A program made the position numbers and the translations under genes. Positions 6,870-14,124 of a stretch of DNA of 15,873 bases are shown piece by piece. Numbering within the stretch: position 1 is the stretch's first letter; every line of letters begins with the position of its first letter. Below the pieces are notes generated by a model, which saw only the letters and a program-made list of their open reading frames with translations, did not search any database and was not told the DNA's origin. The DNA comes from DATFES01 sp035457725 (GTDB lineage: Bacteria; Pseudomonadota; Alphaproteobacteria; CACIAM-22H2): positions 1-15,873 of the forward strand of contig DATIBC010000072.1 in the NCBI GenBank assembly GCA_035457725.1. The letters are read 5' to 3'.

Positions 6870-6885
6870 ATTGTCGCGAGACAAT
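6870..6885 (+). promoter_or_regulatory. Perfect inverted repeat abutting the dksA-like start codon
   Basis: ATTGTC-GCGA-GACAAT is a perfect 6-4-6 inverted repeat ending one base before ATG 6887. As RNA it would be a 6-bp stem closed by a GNRA tetraloop, covering the place where a ribosome binding site should be. As DNA it overlaps a possible extended -10 (TG-C-TATTGT, 6866-6874), so it could be an operator. Confidence 0.5.
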
Positions 6886-6886
6886 C

Positions 6887-7231
6887 ATGACCATCGATCA
6901 CAAGAAGGTTCGCAAACGGCTCCTTGCGCGCCGTACGGAGCTTGCCGAGCAGGTCGAGGCGACCGCCGAGGAGCGCAAGCCGGTCGAGGCCGACCAGGCG
7001 ACCGTCGGGCGTCTGTCGCGCATGGACGCCATCCAGGCGCAGGCGATGGCGCAGGCGACCGAACGGCTGCGTGCCACCGAGATGCACCGCATCGACGCCG
7101 CGCTGGCGCGGCTCGACGCGGGCGAATACGGCCTATGCGTCGCTTGCGGCGGCGAGATCGACGAAAAACGGCTCGCCCTCGACCCGGCCGCGCCCAACTG
7201 CATCGCCTGCGCGCGCGCCGCCGCGCACTGA
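6887..7231 (+). CDS. DksA/TraR-type C4 zinc-finger protein
   Basis: 114 aa, shorter than E. coli DksA (151 aa). The N-terminal half is a charged coiled coil (about 5-75). Its tip carries D36-Q-A-T-V-G-R-L-S-R-M-D47-A48 in place of the DxxDxA motif of canonical DksA. The C-terminus is a four-cysteine zinc finger: C84-x2-C87 and C105-x2-C108, introduced by LDAGEYGLC. Family members enter the RNA polymerase secondary channel and adjust promoter kinetics; whether this short form does so is inference. ATG 6887 is chosen over 6791 because homology-like sequence begins at MTIDHKK and upstream residues are Arg/Pro shadow. No clear Shine-Dalgarno exists, and an inverted repeat sits there instead. Confidence 0.85.
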   Translation: MTIDHKKVRKRLLARRTELAEQVEATAEERKPVEADQATVGRLSRMDAIQAQAMAQATERLRATEMHRIDAALARLDAGEYGLCVACGGEIDEKRLALDPAAPNCIACARAAAH

Positions 7232-7302
7232 AACCGCAACAACGGAGTCGCCTCGCCAGTCGGCCATGCGGTAACGTCGCCCGTCAACCGACGGAGCCGA
7301 CG

Positions 7303-8010
7303 ATGACCGACACCCCGCTGAGCCGCGCCGACCTCGAGGCGCTTGTCGCTTTCGACACGCCGACCGTCTGCAACGCGCTCGAGGCGGTGGCGCCGGAGCG
7401 TCGCGCGGTCGGTTTCACCGTGCAGCAGCTCGCAGCGCCCCTCCCCGACGCCAAGCCGATCGTCGCATACGCCCGCACCGCGACAATCCGCTCGCGCGAG
7501 CCAGCGCGCGATCCCACGCAGCACCGCGCCAACCAGTTGCGCTGGTATGAATACGTGGCGAGCGGCGCGCGGCCAAGTGTCGCCGTGCTGCAGGATCTCG
7601 ACGGACCGTTTCGCGGCTATGGCGCGTTCTGGGGCGAGGTGCAGACGAACATCCATCAGGCGCTCGGCTGTGTCGGCACGATCACCGACGGCGCGGTGCG
7701 CGACATCGAGCAAATGGCCAAGGGATTTTTCGTGCTGGCCGGCTCGATCGCGCCATCGCATGCCTGGGTGCATGTCGAGGAGATCGGCGTCGCGGTCAAC
7801 ATCGCCGGGATGGCCGTCGGGTCCGGCGACCTGATACACGCCGATCGCCACGGCGCGGTGGTGGTGCCGCTCGCCGTGGCCCGCAAGATCCCCGACGCGG
7901 CCCGGCGGATCGCGCGACGCGAGGCGGTGCTTCTGGAGGCGGCGCGGCGTCCGGGTTTCTCGGTCGAGGACATTCGGCGCGCGCTCGCCGCCGCCGACGA
8001 GATTCACTAG
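7303..8010 (+). CDS. RraA-family protein (HMG/CHA aldolase or oxaloacetate decarboxylase type)
   Basis: 235 aa. It carries the metal/pyruvate-binding signature of the RraA/4-hydroxy-4-methyl-2-oxoglutarate aldolase fold: GCVGTITDGAVRDIEQM (122-138) with R133 and D134, and ADRHGAVVVP (180-189). Class II pyruvate aldolases of this family cleave 4-carboxy-4-hydroxy-2-oxoadipate or HMG and often decarboxylate oxaloacetate; RraA itself instead inhibits RNase E. The retained Arg-Asp pair favours an enzyme. ATG 7303 has GGAG 6 nt upstream. Its TAG shares the tetranucleotide CTAG with the stop of the convergent permease. It lies outside the 3-hydroxyanthranilate operon, so a link to that pathway is only a possibility. 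Confidence 0.82.
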   Translation: MTDTPLSRADLEALVAFDTPTVCNALEAVAPERRAVGFTVQQLAAPLPDAKPIVAYARTATIRSREPARDPTQHRANQLRWYEYVASGARPSVAVLQDLDGPFRGYGAFWGEVQTNIHQALGCVGTITDGAVRDIEQMAKGFFVLAGSIAPSHAWVHVEEIGVAVNIAGMAVGSGDLIHADRHGAVVVPLAVARKIPDAARRIARREAVLLEAARRPGFSVEDIRRALAAADEIH

Positions 8011-8915
8011 CGCGGCCGCGACGCGCGCTTGGATTCGTCCCAAAGGATCGAAAGGCCCGAGGCGATGATGACCGCCGCGCCGGCGATCGTCCACAGATCG
8101 GGCACTTCGGCGAACATCATGAACCCCATCGCCGTCGCGCCGATGAGCTGCAGGTAGTGGAAGGGCGAGACGATCGACGCCGGCGCGAAGTCGAGCGCGC
8201 GCGCCACGCAGTAATGGCCGAGCCCGCCGAAGATCCCGAGCCCGAACAGCAGCACGCCGCTCGTCAGCGTCGACGGCGGACTCCAGAAGAAAGGGACCAC
8301 GAGGCTCATCACCAAGGCGCCGACCAAGGCGCTGTAGACCACCGAGGTTTCCGGCGCATCGAAGCGCGCGACGCGGCGTGTCAGAAGCTGATAGATCGCG
8401 TAGAAGAACGCGCTGGCGAGGAACAGCAGCGACGCCCAGTGGAACACGCCGGCGCCCGGCCGAATGATGATCAACACGCCGATAAAACCGAGCGCGATGG
8501 CGATCCAACTGGCCGGCCCCGGACGTTCCCCCAGCACCATCGCCGCAAGCGCCACGACGAAGAACGGTGCGGCGAAGGTGATCGACGCCGCTTGCGCCAG
8601 CGGCATGAATTTGACGCCGGTGAAGAAACAGCAGGTCGAGAACAGCAGTAAAAAGGAGCGGGCGATTTGATCCGGCAGGCGTTCCGAGCGCACGAGTCGC
8701 GACCGCCGGCGTGGCGCGAACAACAGCAGGACGAACACCAGATGGCTCAGCGTACGCGCCCAGATGATCTGAACGGTGCTGTACTCGGCGCTGAGCAGCT
8801 TGACCAGCGCGTTCATGACCGAGAATAGCGCGGCCGCGCAGACCATCATGACGACGCCCGCGAGCACGCTCTGCGTGGTCGATCGCGGCGCCAATGTCGG
8901 ACTGTCGATCGCCAT
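8007..8915 (-). CDS. DMT-superfamily permease (EamA, ten TM helices)
   Basis: 302 aa, made almost entirely of hydrophobic helices in two repeated EamA halves, for example SVLAGVVMMVCAAALFSVMN near the N-terminus and a second half starting about SASFFYAIYQLL. The basic C-terminus ends DESKRASRPR. EamA carriers export or import small metabolites across the inner membrane; the substrate cannot be predicted. I choose ATG 8915 (MAIDSPTL), preceded by a GGGGGG stretch, over the TTG at 8936. It converges with the RraA-family gene, the two stops overlapping by 4 nt. Confidence 0.87.
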   Translation of the reverse strand: MAIDSPTLAPRSTTQSVLAGVVMMVCAAALFSVMNALVKLLSAEYSTVQIIWARTLSHLVFVLLLFAPRRRSRLVRSERLPDQIARSFLLLFSTCCFFTGVKFMPLAQAASITFAAPFFVVALAAMVLGERPGPASWIAIALGFIGVLIIIRPGAGVFHWASLLFLASAFFYAIYQLLTRRVARFDAPETSVVYSALVGALVMSLVVPFFWSPPSTLTSGVLLFGLGIFGGLGHYCVARALDFAPASIVSPFHYLQLIGATAMGFMMFAEVPDLWTIAGAAVIIASGLSILWDESKRASRPR

Positions 8916-9082
8916 TTCCCCCCGAGGACGACGCAACCGCCGGCGCCCGCCATGACTGTCGCACGCGGCGCCGACCCGACAGCAGCGCGATTCGAGCAGA
9001 GCTGCTCATTGTGGCGCGAAGCGGTTCGCACCGCCCGCTCCCTGCGGACAGGCCTAGTTTCCGGGCTGCTCAAGATGAGAAA

Positions 9083-9157
9083 TGGTGCCGCAGGAGGGAA
9101 TTGAACCCCCGACCCGCGCATTACGAATGCGCTGCTCTACCCCTGAGCTACTGCGGC
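9083..9157 (-). tRNA. tRNA-Thr (anticodon CGT)
   Basis: Complete cloverleaf on the minus strand. Acceptor GCCGCAG/CTGCGGC is perfectly paired; the D-stem is GCTC/GAGC, the anticodon stem GCGCA/TGCGC with loop TTCGTAA (anticodon CGT at 9125-9123), the T-loop TTCAATT, the discriminator A, and CCA is encoded (9085-9083). Total 75 nt. It reads ACG threonine codons. It stands alone between the DMT permease (upstream end 8915) and the SUMF1-like gene, with no integrase or duplicated tRNA end nearby. Confidence 0.97.
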
Positions 9158-9183
9158 GCCGGTGGCGGTTGCAAGCGCGGGGG

Positions 9184-9212
9184 AAGGTAAGGTCGCGGCG
9201 GGTCGCCTGCAA
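9184..9212 (-). promoter_or_regulatory. Possible promoter of tRNA-Thr
   Basis: Minus strand TTGCAG (9207-9212), 17-bp spacer, TACCTT (9184-9189). The start would lie about 20 nt before the mature tRNA 5' end. Each hexamer matches consensus at only three positions; spacing and position are the main support. Confidence 0.3.
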
Positions 9213-9305
9213 GCGATAATCGGCGACGGCCAAACGCGTGCGGGCCGCGCGCCGCACCGAGTCGTGACTGTCGCCAGCGACGAATTCGAGCGAAAATGCC
9301 GGTCG

Positions 9306-10196
9306 ATGAATCACTTATCGTCCAGGAGCGCGGCCGATGTGTCGCGCCGAACGGCGCTGGTTGCGCTCGGCGGCACGGCATTGGCGATATTCGGCCGCAC
9401 CGGGAAAACCCAGGAGGCTCCGCTGCCCGTGCTTGTGGCCATCCCGGCGGGGCCGTTCGTGGTCGGCTCCGATGTCGTCGAGCGCGACTACGCCTACCGG
9501 CTCGACGATGCCGCATACGGCGAGCCGATCACCCGTACTCAAGGTTGGTACGACAACGAAAAACCGCGCATGAGCGCGGTCACCAACGCGTACTGGATCG
9601 CCCGGACGCCGATCACCAACCGGCAATACGCCGCCTTCATCGCCGCCTCCGGGCGAGCAGCACCCGACGTCGACGAGGCGACGTGGCGAAGCTACCGGCT
9701 CATCCATCCCTATGAACGTACCCGCCGCCATGCCTGGCGGGACGGCCAGCCGCCCCAGGGCCGTGAAGATCACCCCGTGGTCCTCGTCAGCCACGCCGAC
9801 GCGCGGGCCTATGCCGAATGGCTGACGAGCGAAACGCGAGATGTCTGGCGGCTGCCCGAGGAAGAGGAGTGGGAAAAGGCGGCGCGGGGCAGCGACGGCC
9901 GTTACTTCCCGTGGGGCAACCGGTTCGACCCGCGACGGCTCAATAGCCACGATGCGGGCCCGTTCGACACCATGCCGGTGGGCCGGTTTGCGGCAGGCGC
10001 CAGTCCCTACAGCGTGCTCGACGCCGCGGGTCAGGTCTTCGAGTGGACGGCGACCGCCGATGGCGCCGAGCGCTTCGTCGTCAAAGGCGGCTCGTGGGAC
10101 GACAAGGGCTGCGGCGTGTGCCGGCCGGCGGCCCGACATTCGCGTCCGCAGAGCCTGAAGCACATCCTGATCGGGTTCAGAGTCGTTCGCGAGTAG
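9306..10196 (+). CDS. SUMF1/formylglycine-generating-enzyme-domain protein, exported
   Basis: 296 aa. The N-terminus has SRRTALVALGGTALAIF (13-29), a twin-arginine-like signal. From about residue 41 it is a full FGE-sulfatase (SUMF1) domain: VAIPAGPFVVGSD, ARTPITNRQYAAFI, the DHPVVLVSHADARAYAEWL block, RLPEEEEWEKAARG, FPWGN, the SPYSVLDAAGQVFEWT block, then GGSW (261-264) and GFRVVRE at the end. True FGE oxidises a sulfatase Cys to formylglycine with a Cys pair near GGSxxC. Here the Cys are C269 and C272, closely spaced and two residues out of register, so activity is uncertain; a periplasmic EgtB/PvdO/NirV-type role is the alternative. ATG 9306 is chosen for the signal peptide; its Shine-Dalgarno is weak. 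No sulfatase is adjacent. Confidence 0.82.
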   Translation: MNHLSSRSAADVSRRTALVALGGTALAIFGRTGKTQEAPLPVLVAIPAGPFVVGSDVVERDYAYRLDDAAYGEPITRTQGWYDNEKPRMSAVTNAYWIARTPITNRQYAAFIAASGRAAPDVDEATWRSYRLIHPYERTRRHAWRDGQPPQGREDHPVVLVSHADARAYAEWLTSETRDVWRLPEEEEWEKAARGSDGRYFPWGNRFDPRRLNSHDAGPFDTMPVGRFAAGASPYSVLDAAGQVFEWTATADGAERFVVKGGSWDDKGCGVCRPAARHSRPQSLKHILIGFRVVRE

Positions 10197-10553
10197 GCGC
10201 GTACTCCGGCTTCGCCGCATCACGCCATCCAAAACGGTTTGCGCGCCGCGATCCGCGCCGCATGCAGCTCAACGCCGATGTCGCACGAATCGCAAGGGCC
10301 CGATGCCGCCAGTCCGGCGAGCTGCGGGCGCGTCCACTGCCGGCGGCGCTACAAAATCAGCAGCGCGATGGAACGACGAATCGCCCGATGGGCGCGACGA
10401 GGAAATCGACACGCCGAGCAGGCATCGCCGCTGCGGCGCGGCCCCAACCCGGTTGCGCAACGGCGGCCGATTGCCTCGCATTGATTGCGCGACGCCGCTT
10501 CGCCATGCTGGCCGACGACCAAAGTTCCAGAGACAAAGGGAGGCCGAACCGCA
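10197..10553 (+). other. Intergenic stretch before the alcohol dehydrogenase
   Basis: 357 bp without a credible gene. A short inverted repeat GAGTA-N6-TACTC straddles the stop of the SUMF1-like gene but has no U-tract. TTGATT (10481-10486) with CATGCT 17 bp downstream (10504-10509) is the best promoter-like pair I can find, and it is weak. GGGAGG at 10538-10543 is the ribosome binding site of the next gene. Short open frames here have low-complexity Arg/Ala translations and look spurious. Confidence 0.5.
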
Positions 10554-11663
10554 ATGAAAGTACGTGCCGCTGTGGCGCATCGCGCGGGCGCTCCGCTCGC
10601 GATCGAGGAGGTCGAGCTGGCCGGACCCAGGGCTGGTGAAGTGCTGGTCGAGATCAAGGCGACTGGCGTGTGCCACACCGACGAATTCACCCTTTCGGGC
10701 GCCGATCCCGAGGGGCTGTTTCCGGCGATTCTCGGCCACGAGGGCGCTGGCGTCGTGGTCGAATGCGGGCCCGGCGTGACGACGCTTTCGCCCGGCGATC
10801 ACGTCATCCCGCTCTATATTCCCGAATGCCGGCAGTGCAAAGCGTGCCTCAGCCGCAAAACGAATCTATGCGTCGCCATCCGTGCCACGCAGGGCAAGGG
10901 CGTGATGCCCGACGGCACCAGCCGCTTCTCGCACGCCGGGAAGATGCTTCATCACTACATGGGCTGCTCCACCTTCGCCAACTACACGGTGCTGCCCGAG
11001 ATCGCGCTGGCCAAGATCCGCAAGGACGCGCCGTTCGATAAGGTCTGTTACATCGGCTGCGGCGTCACCACCGGCATCGGCGCGGTGATCAACACGGCGC
11101 GCGTCGAGCCGGGGGCGAACGTCGTCGTATTCGGGCTGGGCGGAATTGGGCTCAATGTCGTGCAGGGCGCGCGCATGGTCGGCGCGGCGATGATCGTCGG
11201 TGTCGACCTCAACCCGGCGCGCGAGGCCCTGGCGCGCAAATTCGGTCTGACGCATTTCGTCGACCCCAAGGCCGTCGAGGGCGACCTCGTCCAGCATCTC
11301 GTCGAGCTCACCGGCGGCGGCGCCGATTTCAGCTTCGAGTGCGTCGGCAACGTGCAATTGATGCGCCAGGCGCTCGAATGCTGCCATCGCGGCTGGGGCG
11401 TCTCGGTGATCATTGGCGTCGCCGGCGCCGGCCAGGAGATCGCGACGCGGCCGTTCCAGCTCGTTACCGGACGGGTGTGGAAAGGAACCGCCTTCGGCGG
11501 CGCGCGCGGCCGCAGCGACGTGCCGCGTATCGTCGACTGGTACATGGACAAGAAAATCAACATCGACGATCTGATCACGCATGTCGTGCCGCTCGATCGC
11601 ATCAATGAAGGATTCGATTTGATGCGGCGGGGCGAATCGATCCGCACCGTGGTGACGTACTGA
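10554..11663 (+). CDS. frmA: S-(hydroxymethyl)glutathione dehydrogenase / class III alcohol dehydrogenase
   Basis: 369 aa, the normal family length. It oxidises the glutathione-formaldehyde adduct with NAD+ and can reduce S-nitrosoglutathione; cytoplasmic. Catalytic zinc ligands are C40 (GVCHTDEF), H62-E63 (GHEGAG) and C169 (GCGVTTGIG); the structural zinc has C92, C95, C98 and C106. The Rossmann motif GLGGIGLNVVQGA is at 194-206. The segment IRATQGKGVMPDGTSRF (109-125) is typical of class III enzymes and includes the Arg region that binds the glutathione carboxylate. ATG 10554 has GGGAGG 10 nt upstream. No frmR or S-formylglutathione hydrolase gene is adjacent. It converges on the TauE permease with a 7-nt gap. 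Confidence 0.94.
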   Translation: MKVRAAVAHRAGAPLAIEEVELAGPRAGEVLVEIKATGVCHTDEFTLSGADPEGLFPAILGHEGAGVVVECGPGVTTLSPGDHVIPLYIPECRQCKACLSRKTNLCVAIRATQGKGVMPDGTSRFSHAGKMLHHYMGCSTFANYTVLPEIALAKIRKDAPFDKVCYIGCGVTTGIGAVINTARVEPGANVVVFGLGGIGLNVVQGARMVGAAMIVGVDLNPAREALARKFGLTHFVDPKAVEGDLVQHLVELTGGGADFSFECVGNVQLMRQALECCHRGWGVSVIIGVAGAGQEIATRPFQLVTGRVWKGTAFGGARGRSDVPRIVDWYMDKKINIDDLITHVVPLDRINEGFDLMRRGESIRTVVTY

Positions 11664-11670
11664 GCGGCGA

Positions 11671-12414
11671 TCAGCCGACAGCCGCGATGCGCGCCGCGTC
11701 GAGCAGGTAATAGACGCCGAGGGCGAAGACGATGCGGCGCGTCCACCAGTAGAACTGGCGATCGGTCATGCGGGCGAGGACTTGCGTGGCGAGCGACGCC
11801 CCGGCGATCGAGGCCAGCGGGACGACGACCAGCAGCGCCTGCCAGCCGTGGTCGAATTCGACGGTCGCCACCACCCCGAAATATCCGATCTTGAGCAGGT
11901 GGGCGATCGCCTGCATCGCCGCCTTGGTGGCGACCGTGGCGCGCCGGTCGAGCTCGGCGCGGACGAAGAACTGGTCGAGAAACGGGCCCGAGACGCCCGA
12001 AGTCAGCAACAACGCCGTACCGACGACGCCGCAGCCATACGCCACCGCCGGCTGCGTGATCTTCGGCGCGAAGCGCTGCGGGACCAAGAACAGACTCACC
12101 GTCGAAGCGCCGAGCATGAACAAGACCACGGCGCGCGAGGGAACGAAGCGGATAAACATGAAGGCCAGCAGGCACGCCAGGCTCGCCGCGACGAACCGCG
12201 CTAGAACGTCCCAGGCGACGTAGCGCCGCCAGAACAGAACGCGCGCTGCGTTAGAGACGAATTGCGCCAGGCCGTGAACCAGCATCGCCTGCGTCACCGG
12301 CAGGAGATAAACCAGCCCCCCCATCAAGATCAGGCCGCCAGCGACGCCGAAAACGCCCGAGACGAACGACGTGACGAAGACCAGTGCGGCAATGATCGGC
12401 CCGGCGACGATCAT
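11671..12414 (-). CDS. TauE/SafE-family membrane permease
   Basis: 247 aa, mostly transmembrane. The first helix pair includes VTSFVSGVFGVAGGLILMGG (15-34), the family's conserved glycine-rich segment, and the repeat half contains LLLTSGVSGPFLDQFF. Members of the 4-TM-repeat TauE/SafE group carry sulfite, sulfoacetate or other small anions, usually outward; the substrate here is unknown. It follows the SDR gene by 28 nt on the same strand and is probably cotranscribed. No strong Shine-Dalgarno precedes ATG 12414. Confidence 0.88.
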   Translation of the reverse strand: MIVAGPIIAALVFVTSFVSGVFGVAGGLILMGGLVYLLPVTQAMLVHGLAQFVSNAARVLFWRRYVAWDVLARFVAASLACLLAFMFIRFVPSRAVVLFMLGASTVSLFLVPQRFAPKITQPAVAYGCGVVGTALLLTSGVSGPFLDQFFVRAELDRRATVATKAAMQAIAHLLKIGYFGVVATVEFDHGWQALLVVVPLASIAGASLATQVLARMTDRQFYWWTRRIVFALGVYYLLDAARIAAVG

Positions 12415-12442
12415 GATGCAAAGCCCAGCCGGAGCGCCTTGT

Positions 12443-13225
12443 TCAAATGCTGCGCGTCACGCCGCCGTCCATGTCGACCAGCGCTCCTTGGATATAGTTG
12501 GCCGGCTGGCTCGCGAGAAAACACACCAGTTTGCCGATCTCCTCGGGTTTGCCGAAACGCGCCACGCCGAGTGCCTTGAGGTTGCGGCGCGCGGCCTCGC
12601 CCTCGCTGATCTTCTCCTCCTCCGCCAGCGATTTGAGCCGGGCGACCAACCGGTCGGTCTCAATCGAGCCGGGATTGATCGCGTTGACCCGCACACCGTC
12701 CTTGATGCCGATCTGGGCCATCGCCTTTGTGAAGTTGTAGAGCGCGGCGTTGACCGAGCCGCCGATCGTGAAGTCGGCCGACGCCGTGCGGCCGCCGGCG
12801 CCGATGACGTTGACGATGACGCCACGCGATTGCTTCAGATGCGGCCATGCCGCGCGCGCCAGACGCACGTAGCCATGGAACTTGAGCGCGAAGCCGTCGT
12901 GAAAATCGGCGTCGGTCAGTTGGAAGAAATCGCCACGCTTGGTGGCCCCGGCATTATTGACGACGATGTCGACACGGCCGAACTGCGCCAACGTGGCGGC
13001 GATCAACTTGACCACCGTATCGCCATCGCGCAGGTCGCCAGAGTAGACAGCCGCGCGGCCTTGGATCAGTCGGATCGACTGCGCCACCTCGGCCAATCCC
13101 TCGGCGGAGCGCGCGGCGAGCATGACCGAACAACCCTCGCGCGCCAGCTCCAGCGCCACCGCGCGGCCAATGCCGCGGCTCGCCCCGGTGACGACCGCCA
13201 CTTTGCCCGAAAGTCCGAGATCCAT
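12443..13225 (-). CDS. Atypical short-chain dehydrogenase/reductase lacking the catalytic tetrad
   Basis: 260 aa Rossmann-fold SDR. Nucleotide-binding motifs are intact: TGASRGIG (13-20), NNAG (90-93), and a D64-L pair after the beta-3 strand. Aligned on FabG through the conserved F-S/T-K block (here F165-T-K), the catalytic Ser, Tyr and Lys fall on G142, G155 and N159, and the helix-4 Asn on K115. The YNFTK at 163-167 resembles YxxxK but is eight residues too late. It may bind NAD(P) with altered or no redox chemistry. The C-terminus IQGALVDMDGGVTRSI is family-typical. ATG 13225 has AAGGGGA upstream and a good promoter. The permease gene follows. Confidence 0.85.
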   Translation of the reverse strand: MDLGLSGKVAVVTGASRGIGRAVALELAREGCSVMLAARSAEGLAEVAQSIRLIQGRAAVYSGDLRDGDTVVKLIAATLAQFGRVDIVVNNAGATKRGDFFQLTDADFHDGFALKFHGYVRLARAAWPHLKQSRGVIVNVIGAGGRTASADFTIGGSVNAALYNFTKAMAQIGIKDGVRVNAINPGSIETDRLVARLKSLAEEEKISEGEAARRNLKALGVARFGKPEEIGKLVCFLASQPANYIQGALVDMDGGVTRSI

Positions 13226-13257
13226 CGCTGTCCCCTTGGCTTGTGTCCGAGTCCTCG

Positions 13258-13286
13258 CTGATAGAGGGCGGCACGCGGTTTGACAA
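13258..13286 (-). promoter_or_regulatory. Promoter of the SDR-TauE operon
   Basis: Minus strand -35 TTGTCA (13281-13286, 5/6 to consensus), exact 17-bp spacer, -10 TATCAG (13258-13263, 4/6). A start near 13250 would give a leader of about 25 nt containing the AAGGGGA ribosome site. The same bases read TTGACA on the plus strand (13280-13285), but no acceptable plus-strand -10 follows. Confidence 0.55.
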
Positions 13287-13335
13287 GCGGTCGGGCCCAC
13301 AGCCACTCTCGGCGAAATTGGCCGGGGACCGGAGC

Positions 13336-13710
13336 ATGCGAACATGGATTGCCGTCGCCGCCCTGTTTGGCCTGGCCGCCGTGGCGCTGGGCGCATTCGG
13401 TGCGCACGGCCTCAAGAGCCGGGCGAGCGCCGAACAGCTCGCCTGGCTTGAAACTGCGACTCGCTATGCCATGTGGCACGCGCTGGCGTTGCTGGGCGTC
13501 GCGGCGCTGGGCGAGACCGCCGCCGGCGCCGCGGCCGGAACGCTGCGCTGGGTGGCGTGGTCGTTCGCCATCGGGATCGTCGTTTTCTCAGGCTCGTTGA
13601 CGTTGATGGCGCTCGGCGGGCCGCGTTGGCTTGGCGCTACCACGCCGTTCGGCGGCGGCGCGTTTCTGTTCGGATGGGCTTCGCTCGTCGTCTACGCGTT
13701 ATGGCGCTGA
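13336..13710 (+). CDS. DUF423 (YgdD-like) inner-membrane protein
   Basis: 124 aa, the usual length for DUF423. The N-terminal WIAVAALFGLAAVALGAFGA then HGLK segment is the family hallmark. It is followed by ATRYAMWHALALLGVAAL, a third hydrophobic helix (WSFAIGIVVFSGSLTLMAL) and a fourth (FGGGAFLFGWASLVVYAL), so four transmembrane helices. The molecular function is not known. ATG 13336 follows a GGGGACCGGAG stretch. It is divergent from the SDR gene and converges on the NTF2-like gene with a 3-nt gap. Confidence 0.9.
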   Translation: MRTWIAVAALFGLAAVALGAFGAHGLKSRASAEQLAWLETATRYAMWHALALLGVAALGETAAGAAAGTLRWVAWSFAIGIVVFSGSLTLMALGGPRWLGATTPFGGGAFLFGWASLVVYALWR

Positions 13711-13713
13711 GCG

Positions 13714-14124
13714 TCAGTTCGGGCGCGACGGGGATTCGGGCTCTTCGTCTTCCTCGCCGGACATCGCCGGGGTCGGCCCTGCCTGATGATGCACGATTCG
13801 CCAACGCTGGCCTTCGCGGCGGAAAACATTGGTTGCCACCAGCGCACTACCGTCGACTTCCTCGTAGCAGATGACGAATGCGACATCGCCGTAGACGAAA
13901 GCTTCGGGCCGCCGGCATGCGACCTTGGGGGCACGATCGCTGGCCAGAATCCGGACCCAGCTTTGCATCACCTGGAGGCGATCGGTGAGAGCGGGCCAGC
14001 CCGGATGGATGCAGGCGACCGGTGCGTCCCGCGACCATAACTCGTCCATGGCCGCCACGTCGCGCTCGGCGAAGGCGGCATAGAACGCCTCGTTGGCGAA
14101 CAAAACGGCGTTGCGCTCGCTCAT
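13714..14124 (-). CDS. NTF2/SnoaL-like family protein
   Basis: 136 aa. A cone-shaped alpha+beta NTF2 fold is suggested by the order ANEAFYAAFAERDVAAMDEL then W (first helices), IHPGWPALTDRLQVMQSWVR, FVYGDVAFVICYEE, ALVATNVFRREGQRWRIVHH (core strands) and an acidic tail (GEEDEEPESPSRP). This matches the SnoaL_3/ketosteroid-isomerase-like group often seen as small stand-alone proteins in proteobacteria; most have no assigned reaction. A perfect TATAAT lies 9 nt before the ATG and there is no Shine-Dalgarno, so a leaderless transcript is likely. Confidence 0.82.
   Translation of the reverse strand: MSERNAVLFANEAFYAAFAERDVAAMDELWSRDAPVACIHPGWPALTDRLQVMQSWVRILASDRAPKVACRRPEAFVYGDVAFVICYEEVDGSALVATNVFRREGQRWRIVHHQAGPTPAMSGEEDEEPESPSRPN

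Noticed and set aside
6898..9009. 703-codon open frame on the minus strand
   Set aside because: It runs antisense through the DksA-like and RraA genes and in another frame of the DMT gene. Its translation is Arg/Ala/Gly low-complexity with no domain, a by-product of high GC at third positions.
8894..9190. Plus-strand frame with a peptide containing RRRELNPRPAHYECAALPLS
   Set aside because: This is the translation of the antisense of tRNA-Thr, a well-known spurious annotation.
9083..9305. Genomic-island insertion at tRNA-Thr
   Set aside because: No integrase, no direct repeat of the tRNA 3' end within the window, and neighbours have ordinary chromosomal composition.
12725..12739. YNFTK of the SDR (residues 163-167) as the catalytic YxxxK
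   Set aside because: Alignment on the following F-S/T-K...A block of FabG shows that the true Tyr and Lys positions are G155 and N159; YNFTK covers the downstream helix.
13280..13309. Plus-strand promoter for the DUF423 gene from TTGACA
   Set aside because: No hexamer at spacing 16-19 matches TATAAT at more than about two positions.
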